Below, piece by piece: positions 1 through 5,686 of a DNA stretch of 7,262 bases. The position numbers were made by a program, and so were the translations under genes. The stretch covers positions 42,135 through 49,396 of the forward strand of contig DCXN01000022.1 of assembly GCA_002327685.1 (NCBI GenBank), read 5' to 3'. Every line of letters starts with the position of its first letter. The stretch's first letter is position 1. The notes below the pieces were generated by a model. The model ran no database searches and was not told the DNA's origin. It saw only the letters and a program-made list of their open reading frames with translations. The DNA comes from Patescibacteria group bacterium UBA2135 (GTDB lineage Bacteria > Patescibacteriota > Minisyncoccia > Phycocordibacterales > UBA2135).

Positions 1-2
1 TG

Positions 3-25
3 CCGCAGTTTTTCCGCGGTTTTTT
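3..25 (+). terminator. Weak hairpin plus T-run at the left edge
   Basis: CCGC (3-6) can pair with GCGG (16-19) across a 9-nt loop, and six T follow (20-25). The stem is only four pairs, so this is a marginal terminator candidate. It would serve a plus-strand gene ending left of the window. Confidence 0.3.
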
Positions 26-30
26 CCTCA

Positions 31-55
31 AGGCCAGACCTGGCCTGCTATTTTT
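31..55 (+). terminator. Rho-independent terminator of an upstream gene
   Basis: AGGCCA (31-36) pairs perfectly with TGGCCT (41-46) around a GACC loop. GCTA and five T (51-55) follow. The hairpin lies before the promoter of the fusion gene, so it probably ends a plus-strand transcript entering from the left and insulates the fusion gene from it. Confidence 0.55.
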
Positions 56-90
56 ACCGAAAAAATTTAAGTTAATGCGGATTCTGGTCT

Positions 91-119
91 TGCTCGCTTA
101 CAACAGGAATGATATAAAG
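91..119 (+). promoter_or_regulatory. Sigma70-type promoter with extended -10 for the fusion gene
   Basis: TTGCTC (91-96) and TATAAA (114-119) are separated by 17 bp, and TG at 111-112 gives an extended -10 (TGnTATAAA). Transcription would start near 126 and leave an untranslated leader of about 28 nt. That leader is A/T-rich and contains no recognisable Shine-Dalgarno sequence before the ATG at 154. Confidence 0.55.
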
Positions 120-153
120 GACTACATATTACTTTTTAAACTCATTTTAATTT

Positions 154-2712
154 ATGCAAAGAATAGTCATTACAGGTGGTCTTGGATATATCGGCACGGA
201 ATTGTGCAACCTATACTCCGGTGAAACTCGGTTTAAAAAAGTTGTAGTTATTGACAATAGATTTGTTTCTGAAAGGGTCAAACAATTGCGAGACTGGGGG
301 ATAGAGTTTATTCACGGCGACATACTAGACGAAAAATTAATAAAGGAGGTTCTAAAGGACGCTGATATTGTTCATCATTTGGCGGGCATTACAAATGTTG
401 CATATACAAAAACAGAAGCTGATGTAGAAAAAGATCGCCTTATTACCAAAACGGCCGTAGAAGGTTCAAAAAATATTATTAATTTCACTCCGAAAAATTG
501 CAAGATAATATTCCCCTCTACCCATGTGATTTATGAAGGATTTGAAGATACTAAATTTAATATAAAAGAAGATGTTACTCCCACTCCTGTGTTGACCTAC
601 TCTAAAGGCAAAGTGCAAACAGAAAAAGATTTAGAAAAATCAGATAAAAACTATGTTGTTTTGAGGCTCGGTTCAAATTACGGCTACTCTCAAGATACGA
701 TGAGAATAAAAATCATGCCGAATCTATTTTCAAAGATAGCGTCACAAAACGGTACGATTAGTTTATACTCTGGTGGCGTTCAGCATAAAAGCCTAGTCTC
801 TGTGCGTGATGTCGCACAGTGCTTCAAGTTCATGGCAGAAAAATCTGATATTCAAAGAGAGATATTTCACTGCACAAATGAAAATATAACAGTTAAAGAC
901 GTTGCTGAAATTTGTAAGAAAGTTAACCCTAAACTAACTTTGATAGAAACTGAAGACGAGATTCCAAATTTAGGATATACATTATCAAACGACAAGTTAC
1001 TGGGCGCGGGTTTTAAATTTAAATATGACATTGAGAATAGTGTCAAAGAAATGATTGATAACTGGTCTGAGCAAGATATTAATACGGATTTAGAATATGT
1101 AGTTAAGGGTAATAAAGAGTATATTGACGAACGAGGTAAAATAAGCAATTACGAATTAACTGAACCAATTAATTTAATTGGGTATATTGAATCTAAGGCA
1201 GGAACGGTACGCGCAAACCATTATCATTCAATTCAGGAACAAAAATGTTTATTGATCACAGGACAATATATTAGCGTGATAAAAGATTTGTCAGTTCCGG
1301 ATGCTCCCGTGGAGACCATGGTGATTAATGTTGGAGATTTATCAGTGGTTAAGCCAAATGTCGCGCACACAATGGTCTTTACAGAAGATTCTATTTTCTT
1401 AAACCTTGTACGAGGAGAACGAGAACATAAAAATTATGGTGTAACTCACACGAAACCATATATTTTAGTTGACGAAGAAGCAAAAGACAAACTACTAAAT
1501 ACCTACAAAACAGAGTGTAGAGCATGCGACAATAAAAGACTAAAACGTGTTTTGTCTTTGGGCAATTCACCGCTTGCAAATAATTTACTGGATTCAAATA
1601 TCAAGCCAGCGGAAACATATCCGCTAGAGATGAACTACTGCCCAAAGTGTCATAATTGCCAACTATCTTGCGTCGTCCCACCACAAGAGATGTTTGATAA
1701 TTATTTGTATGTTTCGTCAACATCGGAATCTTTTAGGAAACACTTTGAAGATGCCGCGGATAAATACATTGCGGATTTCAACTTGGATAAAGATTCATTT
1801 GTGATAGATATTGGTAGTAATGATGGCATAGCCCTTAAGCCACTTAAAGAAAAAAGTATTAAGGTCTTAGGCGTTGAACCAGCAAAAAATATAGCTAAAA
1901 TTGCAAACGAGAACGGAATTAATACAATAAATTCTTACTTCAACAAAGACACCGTATCAAAAATACTTGAATCTGACGGAAAAGCTGATCTCGTCACTGC
2001 GTCTAATGTATTCGCTCACGCGGATGACTTAAAAGGTATCACTAATAATGCATTTAATTTATTAAAAGACGACGGAACATTCATTATTGAAGTTCAATAC
2101 ATACTGGACACTATAAATGACTTAACTTTTGATAACATCTACCACGAACACGTTAATTACTGGAGCGTAACTTCTCTCAATAATTTCTTTACATCTTTGG
2201 GTTTTGCAATTACTGACGTTGAACACATAGACACGCATGGTGGTTCTATAAGAGTATACGTGCAAAGCAGAGATGGCGTTGCTAAACCGAGTGTAGAAGA
2301 ATTTTTAAATAGAGAAAAAGAGTTCGGCTTATTGGATTTCTCAACTTACCAAAAATTTGCTAAAAATGTTGCGGGCATTAAGGAGAGATTCAATATTAAT
2401 CTCAAAAAGTTAAGAGATGAATCTAATCTTGTTGTTGGTTATGGTTCACCAGCAAAAGCAACAACTGCTTTAAATTATTTTGATGTTTCTAACAAAGATA
2501 TTGACTACATTATTGAGGACAACAAATTGAAACATGGTAAATACTTGCCTGGTGTTAACATCCCCATCAAAAGCAAGAATGATATTGGTGAGATTGTTCC
2601 TGATACAGTACTGGTGCTAGCTTGGAATTTTACCAAGGAAATTGCGAACAACAATCAAGATCTAATTGAAAAAGGCGCTCGTTTTATTTCAGTTAAAGAT
2701 TTGGAGCGTTAA
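154..2712 (+). CDS. Three-domain nucleotide-sugar enzyme: SDR epimerase/dehydratase, cupin, sugar C-methyltransferase
   Basis: An 852-residue cytoplasmic protein with three fused enzyme modules. Residues 1 to about 305 are an extended short-chain dehydrogenase. They show the Rossmann motif GGLGYIG at 8-14, an acidic residue after strand 2 (D34), a PSTHVIY motif with S122/T123, and the catalytic pair Y149-xxx-K153. Residues about 310-440 form a cupin with metal-ligand candidates H356, H358 and H405, resembling the CapF C-terminal or FdtA/WxcM-type sugar cupins. Residues about 453-852 are a full TylC3/NovU-type C-methyltransferase: zinc-knuckle cysteines C455, C458, C496 and C499; SAM loop VIDIGSNDG at 550-558; the YHEH motif at 663-666 that holds the catalytic His/Glu in this family; and the C-terminal signatures GYGSPAK and YLPGVNIPI. 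The start puts the Rossmann loop at the usual place, and no internal Met lies just before the methyltransferase. The likely role is making a C-methylated deoxy sugar nucleotide for a surface glycan. The exact sugar and the reaction of the first two domains are not determined. Confidence 0.88.
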   Translation: MQRIVITGGLGYIGTELCNLYSGETRFKKVVVIDNRFVSERVKQLRDWGIEFIHGDILDEKLIKEVLKDADIVHHLAGITNVAYTKTEADVEKDRLITKTAVEGSKNIINFTPKNCKIIFPSTHVIYEGFEDTKFNIKEDVTPTPVLTYSKGKVQTEKDLEKSDKNYVVLRLGSNYGYSQDTMRIKIMPNLFSKIASQNGTISLYSGGVQHKSLVSVRDVAQCFKFMAEKSDIQREIFHCTNENITVKDVAEICKKVNPKLTLIETEDEIPNLGYTLSNDKLLGAGFKFKYDIENSVKEMIDNWSEQDINTDLEYVVKGNKEYIDERGKISNYELTEPINLIGYIESKAGTVRANHYHSIQEQKCLLITGQYISVIKDLSVPDAPVETMVINVGDLSVVKPNVAHTMVFTEDSIFLNLVRGEREHKNYGVTHTKPYILVDEEAKDKLLNTYKTECRACDNKRLKRVLSLGNSPLANNLLDSNIKPAETYPLEMNYCPKCHNCQLSCVVPPQEMFDNYLYVSSTSESFRKHFEDAADKYIADFNLDKDSFVIDIGSNDGIALKPLKEKSIKVLGVEPAKNIAKIANENGINTINSYFNKDTVSKILESDGKADLVTASNVFAHADDLKGITNNAFNLLKDDGTFIIEVQYILDTINDLTFDNIYHEHVNYWSVTSLNNFFTSLGFAITDVEHIDTHGGSIRVYVQSRDGVAKPSVEEFLNREKEFGLLDFSTYQKFAKNVAGIKERFNINLKKLRDESNLVVGYGSPAKATTALNYFDVSNKDIDYIIEDNKLKHGKYLPGVNIPIKSKNDIGEIVPDTVLVLAWNFTKEIANNNQDLIEKGARFISVKDLER

Positions 2713-2746
2713 GGAAGATTGAATCTTGCCGCCGGATTGTCGCCGC

Positions 2747-2787
2747 TTGACAAGTATGTCATGATATGATATATGATATGATATACT
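2747..2787 (+). promoter_or_regulatory. Promoter with perfect -35 and several overlapping -10 options
   Basis: A consensus TTGACA lies at 2747-2752. TGATATATG puts a -10-like TATATG at 2770-2775 with a 17-bp spacer and an extended TG. TATGAT also occurs at 2765, 2772 and 2777, and an extended TGATATACT at 2779-2787. The multiple registers come from a tandem duplication in the -10 region. The -35 also lies in an inverted repeat, TGACA-AGTA-TGTCA (2748-2761), which could be an operator. It drives the 93-residue gene at 2826. Confidence 0.6.
2761..2784 (+). repeat. Perfect 12-bp tandem duplication in a promoter
   Basis: ATGATATGATAT occurs twice head to tail (2761-2772 and 2773-2784) with no mismatch. 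It covers the spacer and -10 zone of the promoter, so a change in copy number would move the -10 relative to the TTGACA. Confidence 0.85.
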
Positions 2788-2813
2788 TACTTTGGTTTTT
2801 TGTTTCTACAGAT

Positions 2814-2819
2814 GGGAGA
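2814..2819 (+). promoter_or_regulatory. Shine-Dalgarno site that fixes the start at 2826
   Basis: GGGAGA ends 6 nt before the ATG at 2826. The longer in-frame reading from 2766 would start inside the promoter repeat and has no ribosome binding site, so the 2826 start is preferred. Confidence 0.65.
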
Positions 2820-2825
2820 AAGAAT

Positions 2826-3107
2826 ATGGCCACGACAACGGAAACAAAGTTCAGGAAGTTCATGGAACTTGTAAAGCTCGCTGTTGCTATAAGAGACAGC
2901 GATGCGAGTTGGGGGTTTAAATACGATACGATCTTCAGCGACGAAGTGTCTATGAAAATTGCGAAAATCGGTATGACTCCTAATTACTGTGATCCAGACG
3001 CTTCGTCCGAAAATGACGTCAGGGCGTTTGTTGGCGCTCTAGAAGAGAAAGCGAAAAACATTCGCGCCGTTCTAGATAAACTGGACGAGAAAGAGGTTCA
3101 AGACTGA
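2826..3107 (+). CDS. Small protein of unknown function (93 residues)
   Basis: I do not recognise a family. The protein starts MATTTETKF and ends in TGA. It looks soluble, with no signal peptide or membrane segment. Residues 5-25 and about 62-93 look helical, and the C-terminal stretch is highly charged and amphipathic (ALEEKAKNIR, VLDKLDEKE). A short central part carries the only cysteine, C55, in NYCDPD. The gene is a complete transcription unit with a consensus TTGACA promoter, a GGGAGA ribosome binding site and a hairpin-plus-T8 terminator 26 bp after the stop, which favours a real and well expressed gene. Its G+C looks higher than that of the fusion gene upstream. It starts 113 bp after that gene but has its own promoter, so they are probably not one operon. 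Confidence 0.7.
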   Translation: MATTTETKFRKFMELVKLAVAIRDSDASWGFKYDTIFSDEVSMKIAKIGMTPNYCDPDASSENDVRAFVGALEEKAKNIRAVLDKLDEKEVQD

Positions 3108-3132
3108 ATATCTATATTCTGTATAGACGCAT

Positions 3133-3160
3133 GGGCACCGCGTAACGGGCTCTTTTTTTT
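3133..3160 (+). terminator. Rho-independent terminator of the 93-residue gene
   Basis: GGGCACCG (3133-3140) pairs with CGGGCTC (3146-3152) around a CGTAA loop. One A is bulged and one pair is G-T, and eight T follow at 3153-3160. It lies 26 bp after the TGA stop. Confidence 0.75.
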
Positions 3161-3237
3161 ATATACATAAAAACCAATCCCTTTATACTCTTTTTTTTAT
3201 TCATTCAAGGGTTCAGGTGTTAATTCAGCTCACAGAC

Positions 3238-3266
3238 TTGACATGTCTACGAAGATAATGTACAAT
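3238..3266 (+). promoter_or_regulatory. Near-consensus sigma70 promoter for the 111-residue gene
   Basis: TTGACA (3238-3243), a 17-bp spacer and TACAAT (3261-3266) form a strong canonical promoter. Transcription would start near 3273, giving a leader of about 26 nt. The -35 overlaps the perfect 8-bp palindrome GACATGTC (3240-3247), and TGTCA recurs just after the -10 (3266-3270), so a repressor site is possible. Confidence 0.75.
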
Positions 3267-3286
3267 GTCATTAGAATTTCCTGATT

Positions 3287-3292
3287 GGGAGA
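3287..3292 (+). promoter_or_regulatory. Shine-Dalgarno site of the 111-residue gene
   Basis: GGGAGA ends 6 nt before the ATG at 3299, the same hexamer and spacing as at the 2826 gene. The other genes in the window lack such a site. Confidence 0.65.
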
Positions 3293-3298
3293 ACAGAC

Positions 3299-3634
3299 AT
3301 GATAACTCGGAATGGTATTCACGTTTCCATTGATAACTGGTCGCACTTTGTTCCAGGGCATTACGCTGTGATGCATCTTTCACGAGAAGGAGGTTATCAA
3401 TCTGGCGACACACCTTATCCCGAAGTGTCGGCAGTGAAATGCATCACTCCAGTGGAGCACTACCACATTCCTACCCCTCAAAATGTACGGTACGAGGTTG
3501 CAAAGAGAGAGGACGGAAAAATTCTTGTGCGGGTGTATTCACAGGGACGCGAAGAACCTGTTTTGGAATGGGTATTCCCGAGCCAGAATGAAGCGCACGA
3601 GAAACTCTACCCGGCTTTTGTTAATGGTCTTTAG
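3299..3634 (+). CDS. Small histidine-containing protein of unknown function (111 residues)
   Basis: No family is recognised. The protein begins MITRNGIHV and ends at TAG. It has no signal peptide or membrane segment and looks mainly beta-stranded, for example YEVAKREDGKILVRVYSQG at about 65-83. Seven histidines are present (H8, H16, H21, H26, H54, H56, H99), including an HYH pair in VEHYHIPTP, with a single cysteine at C48. Metal binding is conceivable but unproven. Translation is supported by a GGGAGA site. The gene has a near-consensus promoter and ends in a very strong terminator just 3 bp after the stop, so it is an isolated single-gene unit. It is convergent with the carbamoyltransferase pseudogene. 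An overlapping reading at 3483-3692 runs through the terminator and is not credible. Confidence 0.72.
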   Translation: MITRNGIHVSIDNWSHFVPGHYAVMHLSREGGYQSGDTPYPEVSAVKCITPVEHYHIPTPQNVRYEVAKREDGKILVRVYSQGREEPVLEWVFPSQNEAHEKLYPAFVNGL

Positions 3635-3637
3635 GGC

Positions 3638-3679
3638 AAAGACCCCGCGACGCAATTGCGTCAACGGGGTCTTTCTTTT
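3638..3679 (+). terminator. Strong rho-independent terminator with nested hairpin
   Basis: AAAGACCCCG (3638-3647) is perfectly complementary to CGGGGTCTTT (3665-3674). Inside it is a second perfect palindrome, GACGCAATTGCGTC (3649-3662). TTTCTTTT follows. It terminates the 111-residue gene, whose stop ends at 3634. The minus-strand side lacks a T-run, so it is probably not an efficient terminator for the convergent gene. Confidence 0.88.
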
Positions 3680-3761
3680 GTACAGGGGCTAGCGGGGACA
3701 ACATACACCATTTTCCATCGTAGTATATATTAAGCATGTCGCAAATTAATGGTAGCTGTCA

Positions 3762-5000
3762 TTATTTTTTGTCATTCTTCTCAATCACGTAATCTTCCAG
3801 AATTAAATAATCTATTTCAGTCTTGAGAAATGTCTCAAGGGCATCTTCGGGTGTTTCTACGATAGGATCCCCGCCTAAATTAAATGAAGTATTTAATATA
3901 AGAGGTAATCCTGTAATTTTTTTAAACTCATTAATTAAGTCGTAATATTTAGCGTTAGATTCTCTGGTTACAGCCTGAATTCTGCAAGTTCCGTCTACGT
4001 GTACTATAGAAGGAATGCGAGATTTTTTCTCTTCTTTTACAAGCGATGCTAAAAGCATGAACGGGCTTAATTGATCAAATTCAAACCATTCAGATTGATG
4101 CTCGGCTAATATGGATGTTGCAAAAGGCCTCCAAGGTTCTCGGTGTTTAACTTTGATATTTAAAATATCTTTCATGTCCTTTCTGCTGGCATCACAGATG
4201 ATAGACCTATTACCCAAAGCCCTTGGGCCATATTCTGAACCTCCATGGAACCATCCTATGATTTTCCCATCAGCCATATACCGGGCAGTATCCTTGGTAA
4301 CATGAGGAGATTTTTCAAATAGTATCTTATCTTTAAATTTATTTATTGCCGTTTTTATGTCTTCTTCACTATATGTTCTTCCTAAAGAAGCCCTTTTCAT
4401 TTCCCAAAAACGAGGAAGTTTAAGAATCTCATGAGCACCATATAGTGCACACCCAAGAGGTATCCCAGAATCTGAAGATCCAGGCTGAATCCAAATACGT
4501 TTAAATCCCACTTTTTCTATAAAATTTCTGTTCGCGTCAATATTGAGTCCTACTCCTCCCGCTACACTCAAGTTTTCACATCGAGTAACTTCTTTTAATC
4601 TTTTGCCAAAAATAATTGCTATTTTCTCCAGTAAAAATTGAGCGAGGTACGCTACAGATGAATAATATTTATCTGGCAGTTTTACGTTATTTCCTCTAGG
4701 TGGATGATGCAGATAAATTTCATTAAAGAAATTAGGTTTTGTGGCAAAATATCGTATATCATTTCTATAAGCTAACTTCAAGAAAGCTTCAGCAATATTT
4801 TTTATGGCTATTGATAATTTTCTTCTAGTTTTTCGTAATAATAAATAAAAACTATATCGCAATGTTTTCTTTTTATTGTCCAAAAGGGGTGGATAATTCA
4901 CCAAAGTATTACAATATACATGATTCCCGTATTCTTTAAACCATAATTCTTTTGGGAACTCTTTTAAAATCCTATCGTCCCCATATCCTGCCAAACCCAT
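3762..5000 (-). CDS. Carbamoyltransferase C-terminal fragment (412 residues)
   Basis: This is the 3' piece, starting at the in-frame ATG of the conserved MGLAGYG segment. It carries the end of the Kae1-like domain, with GGVGLN at 148-153 and SSDSG holding D177, the likely fourth metal ligand (TobZ D338). The complete YrdC-like domain then runs from about 205, with GGSEYGPRALGNRS at 253-266, REPWRPFA at 287-294, HVDGTCRIQ at 334-342 and NTSFNLGGDPIVETPEDA at 370-387. A weak AAGG lies 7 nt before the ATG, so independent translation is possible. However, the bases before the ATG still encode conserved family sequence, so this is a broken gene and not a native start. Function would need association with the N-terminal piece. 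Confidence 0.65.
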   Translation of the reverse strand: MGLAGYGDDRILKEFPKELWFKEYGNHVYCNTLVNYPPLLDNKKKTLRYSFYLLLRKTRRKLSIAIKNIAEAFLKLAYRNDIRYFATKPNFFNEIYLHHPPRGNNVKLPDKYYSSVAYLAQFLLEKIAIIFGKRLKEVTRCENLSVAGGVGLNIDANRNFIEKVGFKRIWIQPGSSDSGIPLGCALYGAHEILKLPRFWEMKRASLGRTYSEEDIKTAINKFKDKILFEKSPHVTKDTARYMADGKIIGWFHGGSEYGPRALGNRSIICDASRKDMKDILNIKVKHREPWRPFATSILAEHQSEWFEFDQLSPFMLLASLVKEEKKSRIPSIVHVDGTCRIQAVTRESNAKYYDLINEFKKITGLPLILNTSFNLGGDPIVETPEDALETFLKTEIDYLILEDYVIEKNDKK

Positions 5001-5049
5001 AAGCTTACCTTCATTAAATGGTCCGAAGTTTAAATATTCTCTTGATAAT

Positions 5050-5592
5050 TTAGCATATAGTATACCTATGCTTCCTTGTTATCATGTCTCTCCCTCGAGC
5101 CCCTTGAATTACAGGGTGTGTCGTTTTTTGTACTTCTATCAATTTATTTTCTTTTCCGTAATAAAAAGTTTCAGTTTCTGCTACAGGTATTCCAAGCTGA
5201 TTCATGGTTATTTCGCCGTATCCGTCATATATTAAAACTGCGGCTTCATCAAATGGAGAACAAAAAAATGCTGATGCGGCATGTGCGTCATGGTGATTGA
5301 TGACTTCAATTCTAGCCTTTGAGAATTGATTATTCTTATCCCATTCTCTAAATTTTTTCTCCGCCTGAAAATCTGATCTCAGTAAAATCTGATCTATGAC
5401 TATTAAATCTATTTCTTCTGGTTTTATTTTGGAATCTTTAAGACAGTAAGAAATAGCTAGTTCAGGAAATATGTTTTTAGAGTATTTAATTCTATTGAGA
5501 CGTTCTTCAGAGATAGCTACTACACCCTTATCAGAAATAAGGGCAGCTCCAGTGTCATGACGTGTTATTTTTAAGCCTAAAATATTAACCAT
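5050..5592 (-). CDS. Carbamoyltransferase N-terminal fragment (180 residues)
   Basis: This is the 5' piece of the split gene, covering the first half of the Kae1-like domain. Visible motifs are ILGLKITRHDTGAAL near the start, EERLNRIKYS at about 29-38, and HHDAHAASAF with H100 and H104. D123 follows in YDGYGE, 19 residues after H104, the same spacing as the metal-ligand set H114/H118/D137 of TobZ. The genuine frame ends near Q163-G164, and the last 16 or so residues (from ARGRDMITR) come from the inserted bases and the wrong frame. A TTG at 5610 would add six residues, but ATG 5592 fits the family start (M-x-x-ILG). No Shine-Dalgarno sequence precedes either. The fragment lacks the last metal ligand and the carbamoyl-transfer domain, so it should be inactive alone. 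Confidence 0.7.
   Translation of the reverse strand: MVNILGLKITRHDTGAALISDKGVVAISEERLNRIKYSKNIFPELAISYCLKDSKIKPEEIDLIVIDQILLRSDFQAEKKFREWDKNNQFSKARIEVINHHDAHAASAFFCSPFDEAAVLIYDGYGEITMNQLGIPVAETETFYYGKENKLIEVQKTTHPVIQGARGRDMITRKHRYTIC
5074..5106 (-). repeat. 28-bp frame-breaking segment bounded by a 5-bp direct repeat
   Basis: CAAGG (read on the minus strand) occurs at 5106-5102 and again at 5078-5074, 28 bp apart. Deleting one copy plus the intervening 23 bp joins THPVIQG directly to SIGILYA in frame. The intervening DNA is G+C-rich (contains CTCGAGGGAGAGAC) within AT-rich flanks and adds a TGA TAA pair in the downstream frame. This fits a small insertion with a 5-bp duplication or slippage between short repeats. 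A single-base indel in the same stretch is the alternative. Confidence 0.6.
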
Positions 5593-5627
5593 AATCTTTT
5601 GTTTTTTCAAAATTGATGAGTAAACTT

Positions 5628-5633
5628 ATTATA
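5628..5633 (-). promoter_or_regulatory. Consensus -10 box of the carbamoyltransferase
   Basis: A perfect TATAAT on the minus strand lies 35 nt upstream of the ATG at 5592. No good -35 hexamer is found at 16-18 bp; the best position reads GCGAAA and overlaps the hairpin at 5641-5668. Transcription would start near 5621. Confidence 0.45.
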
Positions 5634-5640
5634 CATATAT

Positions 5641-5668
5641 TTAGAGCATGTTTCGCGACATGCCCTAA
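5641..5668. repeat. Inverted repeat (hairpin) between the two minus-strand genes
   Basis: TTAG-A-GCATGT (5641-5651) is complementary to ACATGC-C-CTAA (5658-5668) except for one A/C mismatch, with loop TTCGCG. It lies 18 bp after the stop of the lamin-tail gene and just before the carbamoyltransferase -10. It could be a weak terminator of the former (A/T-rich DNA but no clean T-run follows) or an operator of the latter. Confidence 0.5.
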
Positions 5669-5686
5669 GTCCGGATGGAGTTAAAA

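Larger units (their letters stand above)
3762..5592 (-). pseudogene. Frameshifted NodU/TobZ-type O-carbamoyltransferase
   Basis: Two minus-strand readings in different frames together make one carbamoyltransferase of the Kae1/YrdC-fold family, which moves a carbamoyl group from carbamoyl phosphate through an adenylate intermediate to a sugar hydroxyl. The N-terminal part reads from ATG 5592 to a stop at 5052-5050. The rest continues in the +1 frame from about 5075 to the TAA at 3762. The upstream continuation of the second frame encodes SIGILYAKLSREYLNFG and then EGKLMGLAGYG, the conserved family segment, so the break is a frame error and not two genes. Removing 28 bp between CAAGG repeats gives 601 codons (600 residues), a normal family length. 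No other stop or frameshift is seen and all motifs look intact. Inactivation is therefore recent, reversible, or a sequence error. The stop is followed by no clear minus-strand terminator. Confidence 0.88.

Noticed and set aside
867..1148. 93-residue minus-strand reading inside the fusion gene
   Set aside because: It is antisense to the SDR domain, low in complexity and without start signals.
2713..2746. Terminator after the fusion gene
   Set aside because: Only a short AAGAT-TGA-ATCTT hairpin is present and no T-run follows.
2766..2825. 20-residue N-terminal extension of the 93-residue protein
   Set aside because: Its ATG lies within the promoter repeat and has no ribosome binding site, while the ATG at 2826 has GGGAGA at good spacing.
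3483..3692. 69-residue plus-strand reading overlapping the 111-residue gene
   Set aside because: It lies in another frame of a supported gene, runs through the strong terminator at 3638-3679, and has no start signals.
5074..5106. Insertion sequence or MITE at the frameshift
   Set aside because: The segment is only 23 bp plus a 5-bp repeat, with no terminal inverted repeats and no transposase in the window.
5050..5110. Programmed ribosomal frameshift joining the two carbamoyltransferase pieces
   Set aside because: No slippery heptamer or downstream structure is seen, and the frame mismatch coincides with a repeat-bounded 28-bp segment that explains it more simply.
5593..5610. TTG start adding six residues to the carbamoyltransferase
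   Set aside because: The family begins just before the ILGL strand, matched by ATG 5592, and no Shine-Dalgarno sequence supports the TTG.
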